Below are positions 1 to 12,530 of a stretch of DNA of 64,000 nt, piece by piece. Position 1 is the first letter of the stretch, and each line of letters starts with the position of its first letter. The translations under genes and the position numbers were made by a program. This DNA is from Xenopus tropicalis. Lineage: Eukaryota; Chordata; Amphibia; Anura; Pipidae. Under the pieces are notes generated by a model, which did not search any database, was not told the origin of the DNA, and was given only the letters and a program-made list of their open reading frames with translations. The stretch is taken from assembly GCF_000004195.4 (NCBI RefSeq), contig NC_030683.2, positions 52,775,358 through 52,839,357 of the forward strand, in the 5' to 3' direction.

Positions 1-3000
1 CTGTGAATTAGAACTATTCAATAAGGCCTAGATTGCATCTCTCTAAGATGTAGACAACAAAATATATACAAAATATATGTTTATAAATACTGCAGTTTCT
101 GGTAATACAGAGTATTTACAAAGAACTATAGATGTCTTGTCTGCCAGTCTTTGAAAAGCTGCATCATTGTGCTTTCTGAAAATGTGTATATTTCTACTGT
201 GCTCTCCATGTATTGACATACTAGCACACACACATAAGCAAAGGAGTTAAAGCAGTCTTGTAAAGGATGTGCTTCATTTAATGACAAAACACATATCAAT
301 CACAGAACTGATTGTGCCTCAGAATCACATCCATTAAAGTGAAGGGTTGATTGGATTTAAGAATTATTTATGATGACATGTTCAATAAATCACCTCCCAT
401 TTCTCGTGCCATGCAGTTTTTCCATATAGCCTGTTTAACTGGAGTAGTGACAAGACTGAGTCAGTAGCTAGAAATACTATCTTGGCACTAATGGGACAAA
501 ATAGTTATCTTACTAATTACAATAACAAGTAACATTTCTTGAGAAAACCTCCTTGGAGAGATGACTGAGCTGCAAGAAACCAACTCATTTTATGGTGCAT
601 TGTAAAGGCTGTGACTGGGAATGTACAAATATGGTGTTAGGGTAGAGCTGCCATTTGCTTCTGTGTCAAAGCATTATTCTTTGCATTTCTTTTAGCACCT
701 TGCACCATTAAAGCTGCTGACCAGGGAATTGCTTTTTTTAGCTTTACAAAAATATTTGAAATAATTATCTGGAAAAGAGGTGTACCTTATTCAATACTGA
801 CTTAAAAACTGAAGAAACGTACTAAAATAGATGTACATTAAATGGGTTATCTGCAGCCTAACCTATTTGTGGAACATAAATTAAAGGAAAAGTAAAGCCT
901 ACCTAAACATGCATGATACAAATGTTTTCCTTTATGTTTTGGGCTTCTGTACCAGCCTAAGGCACCCACAGCCCTTTAGATCTGTGCCTCCGAAAACGCC
1001 CTCAGTAGCTCCCCATCTTCTTTCCTGCTGATTCACTGCATATGTTCTGTACTACTGTTGGTTACCTAAGCTTAGGGACTGATGCACAATATAATGTATA
1101 TAAATGTCACAATATAATTATAATAAGTAATTTATTCAGATTCTCATTACCTGGTAGCTCTGAAACCAGTGCAATTAGCATTATAACTTGCAACAACCCC
1201 TACGTTTCTCAACAGCTGCCCAGAGCACACTGAGCATATAAGTATCACTTTCCAAGTATGGGAGCTCCTGTGACAAGTTTGAAGTCTTGGATCATTGCTG
1301 CTATTGAGATGCTGAACCTTTGGGCTGGCACAATAAGTACAGTATATAAAATATGGCATTTTAGCCATATTCATTTTTAGGGTTTAGTTCTCTTTTAATG
1401 TTCAACAAGAAGAGTTCTCAGCTTATCAATACAGGTTTGCAAAGCAAATGAAGTCAATATGGTATCTTTATTCAAAATAGATTAAAAGTTATACGAGAAG
1501 GCAGCCACCTACCTGATTAGGTGCCAAGCAGTAAAAAGAGCCCAGATACCCTTAAGCACCCCTCGATCAACCTCTGACATAAACCACATCCAGCGTAACT
1601 GCTTTGCTAACAGCATATGGCAGGGATTTGTTGAGAAACATGGGATGGTGAGCAACTAAGGTTAAGAGGATCTTGGCAACCAAATCTACAATCTAAAGTT
1701 ACATACTGAAGTTTAAGAGGTTTAGGCAGTTTTCTGGTGCTATTTAGGGGTACTGTAGAGAGCAGTTCCAACAGGCAAATTTCAGAATCAAGAATTCGTG
1801 GAAGGTTCAGGTCCTCTGTCATAAAAGTGACCAAAATTACTGGATATAACAACATTCCCAAATCAAGTGAATAAAGTCCCTGTATCCATATTACACCTCA
1901 GAGGCTAATTTCCCCATACAGAACAGCTTTAGTGGAGTAAGATATGTTTGATGCAAATTCTTTAAAGTATGAGCCTGCCTCTGGCACGGATGAGGGGTCT
2001 TTGCATACTACTTGTTATTTCTTCCCAGCCATCCTCATTTGACATGATATTCATATATACATATAATATACAGTCTATAAAGTGTTTGTGTGTTAAGTAC
2101 ATTTCATAGAAATGCTATGTGTTTTAATCCACAATCACCTTTAAAACGAACCCGAAATACCAGCACTCACCAGCTGTACTTAGCTTCCCTGTGGGCATAC
2201 CATGTGCCACACTAGGCATAAGGGTCAATGAGTAAGCGAGAGTCATTCCAGGCATGTGCCTAAATTCATACAGTGACTCCAGTATCAAACACATTGCTAG
2301 GCACTGCCTCGTGCCAAAGTGTTTAAACTGCACCAGAATATATATATATATATATATCCAGTGCTGTGGAATATGTTGGTGCTTTATAAATACATGTTAA
2401 TAATAGTAATAACCCCAGTGAGCTTTTGGAAAAACTTCTGTAACCAAGACAAAAGGTTTAAGAAAAAAACTTTGAGCTTTTTGAGTAATGCCAGTCAGGT
2501 AATTATGAAGAAAACTGGCACTTTGTTTGTGTGATTTCTGGTTTGTGACAGAGATGAAGTTAAGAACCCCATGTTTTTGGCATCATATTAATTCTATTCT
2601 ATTTGAAGGCCCCTCGGGCAACTGCAAGAGAAATGGCACATAACTCCAGCAGCATAATTACTTTTAGTGCATAAGCAGTTAGCTGATAAACAAAACTCTG
2701 CCTCTGATAATGTGTTTTTTATGTGGTTGTTGGTTTTCATGTCCTCTGAAAACATTATGTAGGTTGTATATGATTACCATAATTCATTTAAATGACGTTT
2801 CACTTATATACAATTAATAACCATCATAGTATGTAGAAGCTATAATAGTCTTCAATTTACCAAAATTAAATGCTTGCAGCTTAACTCTGGCTTTCTCAAG
2901 CCTTGCTTGGAGAATCTGACTGATTTGTCAGAGAAATGGTTAAAAACAATCCCTAAACGAATGCTTAATGAACCTTTGCAGGGTAGTGCTCCAGATTGAT

Positions 3001-4580
3001 AATGATTAACAGAATGATGTATTTGGAATAATCACTCCGTTTTGAAAAATCCAGTTACTCTTCCTGGAGGACAGCAATAAAACCCATTGGTGACCTTAAA
3101 CATGTGGCAACCCAAACACCTCAAGCAAATTGTTCCCAGTGGAAATCAAGTTAGATTGCTCAAACCTGCTAGCACTGTATCATTAACAGAAGGACCCCTA
3201 TTAAACTCTTAACTGTCTAATGACAGCCAGTGCTCACGTGGAGTGCATGGATATTATAGATCAAGTTTTGACATAAAAAAATAATAAAGGGCCAGTACTG
3301 AGGCCACTGATATTATGGGTGAAATATTAGTCACATGATTAGTCAAATGTAAATCTTTACCAGAGGATTTATTTGAAGCACTCTATTAGGTGTCCTCAAA
3401 CTTGATCATGCCGAATTAAATGGAGATCAGTGTAACCCTTTGTTGTTGCAATACTGCTTTAAATGGCAAGCTCACATTCAAATACAAGGTAAGTATATTA
3501 TATACTGCTTGTTTAGTTCTGGGAAAGGCCATATTTACCATATAGGCACTTGGGGGCTTGTGCCTAGAACGGCAGCTTTATGGGTTGTTAGTCGGGTGCC
3601 TATATGGTAAAGAAATAAAAGTGATTTGTAAAAACTTTGCCTGTCCACTGCCCAACTTGCTCCTAAATTCTGCATCAGAGCCCAAACATAGGGGTGGTAA
3701 CCTTCTCCAACTGCCCTGTACATGTGCCAATGTGAGGCAGAGGGGGCTGAGGTCCTGTGCCTAGGGCAGCACTAGACTCAGGCTTTTGTTTCTCTAATCT
3801 ACTGTGTTCCTTTATCCTGTGCATGCCAATATTTACACAGAATGTAATTCTAAGGTCATTTTCATATTGTCTTCTTTTTCTGTCGTTGTAGTTTTTCATG
3901 ACTTTCTTTTTTTTTGCCTTTTTTCTGTCGGTGGGGGGTCAAAGCTGCAGGGCAAACAGAAATTAGATGTTATTTTCATCTCATCTTTAATTTTACACCC
4001 AACCTAGTCAAACTTACTCATTCAAATCACTGCTGGGATGCATTGAAAATTTAGAACCATAGCAACCAGATAGCATTTTCCAATCATTAATAGGAGAGCT
4101 GCAAAAACAAAATGTTAAGTAAAAGCTAGTTCAATGGCAAGAGGTTGAGGCTATTGGTAGTTTAAGCAATGTTTGTTAAAAGGCTTGATAAGGAAGTGTG
4201 ACTCTTTGCCAGTTTGCCACCTAAAACCTGAACGTTTCCTGCACCACTACAAAATCTCACATAAGAAAACAAGAATCAACAATTCTTCTGACTCTTTTTC
4301 CCTATGCTTTGGCTGCATGGATCCATAGTACAAGTTGTCTTTTGTCCCCTTGCTGTTCAACTTGACATTTTTCAATGGGTTAAAAAAAACACATCTTTAG
4401 AAATGTATAGGTGTCTACATGTGTTTGTGCCATGGTGTCACAGTTTAGGCCTTTGAGTCTTCAATTTAGGAGATGCAGCAACAGCACTTCAAAGAGTGTT
4501 TCTAAGCACTGCCAGAAGTAGCCCTGCTATAGCCACATCATTACTTTTACTTGCACTCACCTCCTTTCAGTTTTACAGTC
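1..4580. other. Intergenic stretch, no gene recognised
   Basis: No open reading frame here has a recognisable protein family, and I see no splice-consistent exon series. The sequence is AT-rich and mostly unique-looking, apart from a short (TA)10 run near 2338. A segment around 3540-3780 looks like an old interspersed repeat but I cannot name it. The short frames present have no conserved motif and random composition. Confidence 0.5.
2338..2357. repeat. (TA)n microsatellite, short
   Basis: About ten TA dinucleotides in a row. No associated element ends are visible on either side. Confidence 0.8.
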
Positions 4581-4583
4581 TTA

Positions 4584-4941
4584 GGCTGATGCCACACGTG
4601 GCGTTTTTACGCTGCGTATTTTCTCAGCCAAAAAATGGTGACGTAGCAAATCCCATTTCCATGGTGATAATAGTGCGAAATAGTAAAAAACGTTGCGTAT
4701 TTCTGCTAGGTCTGGGAGCTGCCTTTGTGTATACATAGGAATAGCTTGCTGTGCAAATACTGGCGTATTTCGGCAAACGCTTGAAAAATCCGTGGTAAGG
4801 CGTTTTCTAGCGAATTTACACTTTGTGTGGTTTGGTTCGAGTCTTTTCAAGTTATTTCTATGGATGATGATATCGTCCATTTTTCAGCCGCCGAGAGAAT
4901 TAGAAAATACGCAGCGTAAAAACGCCATGTGTGGCATCAGC
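4584..4941. mobile_element. Non-autonomous DNA transposon with long terminal inverted repeats
   Basis: The left end starts GGCTGATGCCACACGTGGCG and the right end is its inverted counterpart, finishing GTGTGGCATCAGC. The arms pair over about 44 bases (4584-4627 with 4898-4941) around a 270-bp interior with no coding capacity. This is the structure of a MITE (miniature inverted-repeat transposable element). The open frames that cross it on both strands are by-products of the repeat, not genes. The superfamily is not settled because the target duplication is unclear. Confidence 0.75.
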
Positions 4942-6635
4942 ATTACTTGGTTATTGCTCTTTAATTAATTTGAGCAGCTGAAGCAGATCCCTCTGACATG
5001 CACTGAAATAGTGGTATAAGGGGGATATTTATAAGGCTCAAAACAGAGCTTGCCACAGTCTGGCCAAGGGATATGTTGAAGCTATTTGTTTACAGGCATT
5101 GATAAATAGACCCCTTAAAAACTCCCATACAAATTAACAGAGAGAACTTCCCTCTGGCAAACTATGGTGAACTCTGTTTTCATTATTTGATAAGCTATAA
5201 CTTGGACTGCATTTATGTGTAATTTTTGGATATAAAGCTATGGAACAACCAGACCGAAAAACCTTGGGTATGACTTCTAGGTCAGACCAATCTAGTCAAT
5301 GATTTATGAGTATAAAACCCACATGCACAAACAAGAACATTAGAAAACATAGCCTACTGGAAACCAAAAAACTTATAAAGTACAGCCTATGAATTTGCTT
5401 TATAGCAATGCAAGAGTTAACTGATCTGACATTTCCCAATTGGTCTTTACTCGCAGGAACACAGATCAATGCTAAATGCAATAATTGACCTTGTTCAGAT
5501 TCAGTTGCACTCAGCACTGAGCTCTGTGTCCTTGGGTATATGCAGATTGAAAAACACAAGATTAGTTAACTCAGGTATAGTAATGCAAAAAATATACAGT
5601 CACTCATTTATCTTTTATTAAATCATGGGAAATGAGTAAGGTACTGGCATTGGGGAGAAACAATGTTATAAGCTTTGGGCAAACCTGACACATAGTTCCA
5701 TCAATATGGTATTGCTGGAGATAATTCTATCAACATGGTATTGCTGGAGGCAGGCTACAAGGTGCTTTTTAAATAGTACTTGACAACTGCTAGAATTGTA
5801 AAATTTGTTCCAAAAGTTTGTTCTAATTATCTGTTCCAAGGGTAACTGTATTTGTTAATGTTTTCATTTGGAATTATGGGACACATATGGTAGACCTGCC
5901 TTGAGGGAATTCGATTTTGGTCCAGGGTATATAGCCTGATTTTTTCTGTGCTCCAAGTTAACTTGAGAAAAAACCCATTTAAAGCCCTGTTGGGTGTTGT
6001 CCCTGAAGCTCTAACACCCAACTATATTGCTGGTAGCCTGTCAGTCACTGGCTAAATCTAAATGAAAAATAATCAGTTAGATAAACATACCCAATTTAAG
6101 AAGACCTGGCAGCCTTTGGCACAGATACAGAGAGACACTTTCCCCCAACCTGCAATTAATCTGAGGTTGTTTTAGCAGTTAGAGACCACCTTTTTCTTCT
6201 ATTGGTCGTTTTCTAATAAACTGTTGTGTATTTCTGTAATATCTGCTGTATACCTAATATGCAAAGTATTTCTACCATTATATGTTTTGTATGATTGGTC
6301 AAAAACTGGTTAAAAAAAGAAAAATATGAAAACACAATAATAAATTATTGAAGTATATAATCTAAAAACCAGATAAAAAGAAGCTTATTATTCAAAGGTA
6401 TTTTTGGGAAACTGGCAACACTTGATTCTGAAACTTGAATGTTTAAACCATTGTTTTACTGATTTTTAGTGACCTTTGCGCTCCTCTTTAAACTAAAAAT
6501 CTATGTTTCCCTAGGAAAACTATATATTGATTGTGTTTAGTACACCAGTTTTTTTAACCATTTTTTAAGCTGACATATTGTTCTTAATAAATATAGAAAA
6601 TATATATTGGTAAACACATTCTTTTACTGTATATA
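4942..6635. other. Intergenic stretch, no gene recognised
   Basis: Nothing with coding support. The only structure noted is a small tandem duplication at about 5698-5755, where a 34-base unit containing ATGGTATTGCTGGAG occurs twice with few differences. Confidence 0.45.
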
Positions 6636-8269
6636 CAGTGGTGTGAAAAACTATTTGCCCCCTTCCTGATTTCTTATTCTTTTGCATGTTTGTCACACTT
6701 AAATGTTTCTGCTCATCAAAAACAGTTAACTATTAGTCAAAGATAACATAATTGAACACAAAATGCAGTTTTTAAATGAAGGTTTACGTTATTAAGGGAG
6801 AAAAAAAACTCCAAATCTACATGGCCCTGTGTGAAAAAGTGATTGCCCCCCTTGTTAAAAAATAACTTAACTGTGGTTTATCAATTTCAATTTTCAATTT
6901 CAATATCAATTTCTGTAGTCACCCCCAGGCCTGATTACTGCCACACCTGTTTCAATCAAGAAATCACTTAAATAGGAGCTACCTGACACAGAGAAGTAGA
7001 CCAAAAGCACCTCAAAAGCTAGACATCATGCCAAGATCCAAAGAAATTCAGGAACAAATGAGAACAAAAGTAATTGAGATCTATCAGTCTGGTAAAGGTT
7101 ATAAAGCCATTTCTAAAGCTTTGGGACTCCAGCGAACCACAGTGAGAGCCATTATCCACAAATAGCAAAAACATGGAACAGTGGTGAACCTTCCCAGGAG
7201 TGGCCGGCCGACCAAAATTACCCCAAGAGCGCAGAGACAACTCATCCGAGAGGCCACAAAAGACCCCAGGACAACATCTAAAGAACTGCAGGCCTCACTT
7301 GCCTCAATTAAGGTCAGTGTTCACGACTCCACCATAAGAAAGAGACTGGGCAAAAACGGCCTGCATGGCAGATTTCCAAGGCGCAAACCACTTTTAAGCA
7401 AAAAGAACATTAAGGCTCGTCTCAATTTTGCTAAAAAACATCTCAATGATTGCCAAGACTTTTGAGAAAATACCTTGTGGACCGACGAGACAAAAGTTGA
7501 ACTTTTTGGAAGGTGCGTGTCCCGTTACATCTGGCGTAAAAGTAACACAGCATTTCAGAAAAAGAACATCATACCAACAGTAAAATATGGTGGTGGTAGT
7601 GTGATGGTCTGGGGTTGTTTTGCTGCTTCAGGACCTGGAAGGCTTGCTGTGATAGATGGAACCATGAATTCTACTGTCTACCAAAAAATCCTGAAGGAGA
7701 ATGTCCGGCCATCTGTTCGTCAACTCAAGCTGAAGCGATCTTGGGTGCTGCAGCAGGACAATGACCCAAAACACACCAGCAAATCCACCTCTGAATGGCT
7801 GAAGAAAAACAAAATGAAGACTTTGGAGTGGCCTAGTCAAAGTCCTGACCTGAATCCTATTGAGATGTTGTGGCATGACCTTAAAAAGGCGGTTCATGCT
7901 AGAAAACCCTCAAATAAAGCTGAATTACAACAATTCTGCAAAGATGAGTGGGCCAAAATTCCTCCAGAGCGCTGTAAAAGACTCGTTGCAAGTTATCGCA
8001 AACGCTTGATTGCAGTTATTGCTGCTAAGGGTGGCCCAACCAGTTATTAGGTTCAGGGGGCAATTACTTTTTCACACAGGGCCATGTAGGTTTGGATTTT
8101 TTTTCTCCCTAAATAATAAAAACCCTCATTTAAAAACTGCATTTTGTGTTTACTTGTGTTATCTTTGACTAATAGTTAACTGTTTTTGATGAGCAGAAAC
8201 ATTTAAGTGTGACAAACATGCAAAAGAATAAGAAATCAGGAAGGGGGCAAATAGTTTTTCACACCACTG
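6636..8269 (+). mobile_element. Complete Tc1-like DNA transposon (1634 bp)
   Basis: The element begins CAGTGGTGTGAAAAACTATT and ends with the inverse, and is flanked by TA on both sides (6634-6635 and 8270-8271), the target site of the Tc1/mariner superfamily. The terminal inverted repeats are about 215 bases long. Each holds an outer and an inner copy of a 'GTGTGAAAAA..TTGCCCCC' block, the IR/DR arrangement seen in Sleeping Beauty-type elements, where these blocks bind transposase. The interior is one transposase reading frame interrupted by two stops. The TIR pair is very similar, suggesting an insertion that is not ancient. The subfamily name is uncertain. Confidence 0.93.
7028..8050 (+). 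pseudogene. Tc1-like transposase, two in-frame stops
   Basis: This frame encodes the cut-and-paste transposase of the surrounding element. From the ATG at 7028 to the stop at 8048-8050 a single frame spans 340 codons, the usual length for Tc1 transposases. It is broken only by TAG at 7163-7165 and TGA at 7463-7465. Both stops sit where related proteins have tryptophan (after 'IIHK' and after 'DCQDF'), so each is explained by one G-to-A change in TGG. The N-terminal part has the paired helix-turn-helix DNA-binding region and a 'GRPTK' hook-like segment. All three acidic catalytic residues of the DDE domain remain: D in LWTDETKV, D in QQDNDPKHT, and E in SPDLNPIEMLW. It cannot make full-length protein as it stands. 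Confidence 0.93.
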
Positions 8270-8592
8270 TATATCAATATGAAACTGATTTGGGAAGTAT
8301 CCTGTATGCACAGCATTCCAACACCAAATATGTATTGTTTTATGGAAATTTATGGAAATTTTCGTATTGAACCATTGTAAACAGCGGCAGAGCCTTTCCA
8401 AATTTTTCGCGCAGGAGTGCGAAAAAGCAGGGCAAGCGCGAAAAAAAACGGCGAGAATACACTCAGAGGGTTCGTATGAATGCTTCGAGCTTTCGTGTCT
8501 TGGTAAATCTCCCCCAATGTCTTTGTTGTGTATGTCATAAATGTCCTTTAAGAGTAGCCTGGCATTTAATTACATTTCTAAAATTAAGTTAA
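8270..8592. other. Intergenic spacer with a possible hairpin-element fragment
   Basis: Positions 8340-8530 are rich in CG and in 'GCGAAAAA' strings, like the hairpin element at 11143-11635. They end in a 'TTGGTAAATCTCCCCC' string resembling that family's terminus. No complete element can be delimited and no gene is seen. Confidence 0.35.
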
Positions 8593-8662
8593 AGGGTGAA
8601 GACACACAGAGCTACTAGTAGCAGCTACTTTTCCATGGCTACTAAACTCCAGAAAATACCTA
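8593..8662 (+). repeat. Transposon end fragment, 'GAAGACACACAGAGCTACTA' family
   Basis: About 70 bases follow a TTAA and begin with GGGTGAAGACACACAGAGCT. The same sequence occurs in the opposite orientation at 10281-10350. Similarity ends near 'CCAGAAAATACC' in both copies. The pair could be the two ends of one 1.76-kb element or two independent insertions; no coding sequence lies between them. Confidence 0.65.
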
Positions 8663-10280
8663 GGGGTGAAAACTTTTAACCATTTCTAGTTTCCAGTGCA
8701 GACCTAGAATGCAATACAATCATACACCCAGCCCCTTCTCTTTCCTTAGTAAGTTGTGCAGAGTTGGGATATGCCTCAGCTGTGGCTAGAGCAGGTGGTG
8801 AATTGAGTTGCCACATGTGCAAGAAAACAGATTCTATATTGCTTACACTTTCAATGCATGCCTGTTAGGCAAAGGATTACATTTTTTGCCATTTTCTACG
8901 TGAAAACATGTGGAAATCATGGGTCTCCTGTTCTCTCTGCATCCTGACCCTCTCCTCAGGCCACATGGCAGCCCTCTAGGTTCTCCTGTCTGCACCCAGA
9001 TAAGTGGCACAATCACACCCAAGCAAACTGAGAAATTCACTCAACAGAAGCAGAGACAACAATTTAAGGCAGGTATTCTCCTGTGCTTAATTCACAGAAA
9101 GATGTTTTACAAAACAAGGCACGTTTGTTGCATTTGTGTAAAATATACACATATTCTTGTCAAGCCAGAACAGACTGGCCCACTGGCAGTCTGCATATAA
9201 AGGAAGCCTGTTCTTGGATATTGCCTTAGCCATTGTTATCACTAATTAATGTAGGAACATTACAGATATTTAACTGTCTTTAACCCTTCAGCTCTCCCAG
9301 TTGTATCCCCTCTCTTCCTCATTCCTAATTCCTAGACAGATACCTTACTGATAGCCTCACCCCTTTTTTTCACAGGTGATCACTTATCAATCCAACACAT
9401 ATACTGGCTTTTCCAGCATCAGTGAACACAGTTTCTGTTATTCTTTATATTTGCACTGTGAGCATTCTGAGAAAGCTATATCTTCCCTTCAGAGTTTGTC
9501 CAGCTACTGTGCCACAGCACACTGCACACATACTTACTTTGGCATTTATACATGCACATGCTTTTTTGAGGGTGGGGGCTTTTGCACACAATAACACAAT
9601 AATACAGTGTTATACACACACACCCATATACACACATACACAGTTTGTTCACTTTTTAAACTGTATTATTTCCTTGCCTTATAATATTTTGTGTGATCAA
9701 TGTGAATATAAATTTAACTGTGTAGTTTCTTTTATGTTAAAGATGTTGACAATTGCCATAGCTTTTTCTTTTATTGCAGTTAATTACTCGCCTGTGCCTA
9801 TAAAGAATTCTTAGCATATTAAAACATTTTTGCATTATTTTTTTGATGAAGTGTTAGACACGAAAATACATACATGCTATTTTCATATTGAAAATCCTGT
9901 GCATAATGGGCATCAAACTGGTAGAAGACTAGTGACATTTATATTAATATTGTTTTATCTCTGCTCGGGCTTTGAGGAGGTTTTCAGAAATTTAGTAAAA
10001 ACTTAAAACTTTACCAAAGCATTGTAGTCTAGCAGTTTAGTAGGAAGACAATTTTTAGTATTAGTCTTGGGTTGCAGTTAGTAATGGGTGAATTTTTTTC
10101 CAGGTGTGGATTTGTGGCAAAATTCAGCATTTTGCAAAACTGTAACAAAAAAGTGCAGCAAACAAACCCACAGAAAAACATGAGGAAAAAAAACCCTCTC
10201 ATTTCACTGCATTTGGAGTGAAAAAAATACCTATTGACTACATGTGTTTTAGCAGAGGCAGTTCTCAGTATTGTTTATGG
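8663..10280. other. Intergenic stretch, no gene recognised
   Basis: The longest frame here (9422-9814, 130 codons) has no family resemblance and runs through CA-rich simple sequence at about 9580-9650, so I do not call it a gene. The stretch lies between the two inverted transposon-end fragments. Confidence 0.45.
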
Positions 10281-10350
10281 CAGGGTATTTTCTGGAGTTT
10301 AGTAGCCATGACAAGTAGCTGCTACTTAGTAGCTCTGTGTGTCTTCGCCC
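10281..10350 (-). repeat. Transposon end fragment, inverted partner of 8593-8662
   Basis: Reads on the minus strand as GGGCGAAGACACACAGAGCT followed by the same 50 bases as at 8593. The inverted match covers about 70 bases with few differences. Confidence 0.65.
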
Positions 10351-11142
10351 AAAGTGTCATGTGGTAACCACAAAAAAAGGATATAAGCTCCAGAGAGTGC
10401 AGAGAAAACAACCTAAGCAATTACTGTAAACAGTTATCTGGTAATGAAGGAAAACTGTTTTGAAATCAGCCTTTTATTTACCTATATGGTCAAAAATTTA
10501 CTTTTGAAAAAATGACATATATTACATATATCATCTTCTGCTCCATGAGACTGCTTGGAAGTACAGCTTAATGTAGCAATATGTTGTAGCAATATTATTT
10601 TGGAACAGCACCTTGAACTATATCTTAGATTTGATTAAATGTGCAAATAAATCATGAATAGTCCAAATGTAAAATTTATTAAAACTATCTAGGCAGGAAT
10701 CAATAGATCAAGAGGTCTTCGCCTTAAAGATATTTTTAACCAGATCTCCTGTATATCATTACAATACTTTGTTTGTGGACAAGACTACAGGAAATCAATG
10801 CATATGTAGGCTCCATTACAGGAGGTGTAATACAGAGAAGAAATTACTGCACCAAACCCTAGAATTACTCTTTAGCCACATCTGATTAAATGAGCACGTT
10901 GCTTCAATATTGAACCACAATATTTATTGATTCCTGCTGTGTGTTGAATCAAATGCTTGGATCAAAGCAATCAGATTACTGCTATGAAAAATAACTAACC
11001 CAATCCCTTTAAATAATGGGAACATCTTGTCAGTGTCATTATGTTATAAATTGTTCATGGCTAATGTGAAGGCCATTAGAACCCATATTCCATTTTCAAC
11101 TCTTCAGAATAACAAAAGTAAACAATATTTTAGCAACAATTA
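10351..11142. other. Intergenic stretch, nothing recognised
   Basis: AT-rich, no coding support and no repeat that I can delimit. Confidence 0.4.
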
Positions 11143-11635
11143 GGGGCACATTTACTAACCCACGAACGGGCCGAATGTGTCCGATTGCGTTTTTTTCGTA
11201 ATGATCGGTAATTTTGCGATTTTTTTCGGCGTCTTTACGACTTTTTCGTATTTTTTGCGATTTTTTCGGCGTCTTTACGATTTTTGCGTAAAAACGCGAG
11301 TTTTTCGGCGTCTTTACGATTTTTGCGTAAAAACGCAAGTTTTTCGTAGCCATTACGAAAGTTGCGCAAAGTCGTGATTTTTTCATAGCGTTAACACTTG
11401 CGCACAAAGTCGCGCCTTTTTCGTAGCGTTAAAACTTAAAAGGCGCGATGTTTCGCGCAAGTTTTAACGCTACGAAAAAATCGCGACTTTGCGCAACTTT
11501 CGTAATGGCTACGAAAAACTCGCGTTTTTACGCAAAAATCGTAAAGACGCCGAAAAAATCGCAAAAAATACGAAAAAGTCGCAAAATGTTCGTTTCCAAT
11601 TCGGATTCCAAATCGTGTCTTAGTAAATCAGCCCC
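11143..11635. mobile_element. Hairpin-forming MITE (493 bp), TTA target duplication
   Basis: The element starts GGGGC and ends GCCCC, with TTA immediately outside on both sides (11140-11142 and 11636-11638). Almost the whole length folds back on itself. Blocks such as 'CGGCGTCTTTACGATTTTTG' and 'GCGTAAAAACGCGAG' in the left arm return inverted in the right arm, meeting near 11440. The left arm also repeats its own 'TTTTTCGGCGTCTTTACGA' block three times. A three-base TTA/TWA duplication is typical of PIF/Harbinger elements, which is my best guess for the mobilising family. The frames inside it (for example 11096-11407 on the minus strand) are artefacts of the repeat. Confidence 0.85.
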
Positions 11636-12530
11636 TTAGAGTTTTGTATTTTAGAGTTGAAAGACAGCAGTAGATTATAGTAGTTACCCATTTTGTTGTT
11701 TGTGAATTTGAGTTTGTTTTTCTAAATCAAAAAAACTTGCACGCTCGCTTATTTATTAATATAATAATCTAATTCAACTAAAAAAACAATTTTCCTCCAA
11801 TTTTTGAGTTTACAAAATCGAACAAAACTCGGATATCTTGAATTGAAAATATGGCTTGCCTGTGTCTAGGACAACTCTCATTGACTTCTAAAGCAAACTT
11901 TTAGATGGAGCTTTCTGTTTTTTTGCACTTAATTAATACCAGACATTAGAGTTTTGGAACCTTAATTCAAATGTGAGTTTTTTTTATAGATCGGGTTTTT
12001 GATCTATAGGAGTCAGGCAGTTTCATAACAGTACATATCTGGTATTTATGTGCCCAAGGAACTAGGGCTCTCCAGGTCAGTTGTATTTTCATGCATATAA
12101 GAATATGTTTACATTATATTTCTCTGCATTATAATTAATAAAAATTGTATATAAGAATTGTACAAGTGTACCTCTTGTTGTAAAATACGATAATAAAGTC
12201 ACCTTATAGTACAGTGACTTATATATACGTATATATGTACGTATAATAGCACCTGGCCTGCAGTTTCATGTCTTAACAGGCCCCTTTTTTTATATTGAGT
12301 TTTCAATTTGCATTAAACAAAAAAAGAACATAACAGATCTATATGTTACAGTTAACCATAGTAATGACAACCTCTTGGTTTATTACAGTACAAGGCAATT
12401 ACATTCTTAAACATTGCTATCTTTATGGAAATAAAGTACCTTTGCAGTGTCTAATGAATTGACTACTGTGTTGTACTGTTAACTGATATACTTAACTAAT
12501 AAAACTTTTTTTCAACCTATAGTGTGTACT
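11636..12530. other. Intergenic stretch, nothing recognised
   Basis: AT-rich without coding support. A small self-complementary TA/CG run (TATATATACGTATATATG) lies near 12220. Confidence 0.4.

Noticed and set aside
4581..4968. Overlapping frames on both strands
   Set aside because: They lie within an inverted-repeat transposon and are by-products of its symmetry.
9422..9814. 130-codon frame on the plus strand
   Set aside because: No domain, crosses CA-rich simple sequence, no splice or repeat support.
11096..11639. Lysine/arginine-rich frames with repeated 'KIVKTPK' blocks
   Set aside because: They come from the repeated arms of the hairpin MITE; both strands give similar frames, as expected for a palindrome.
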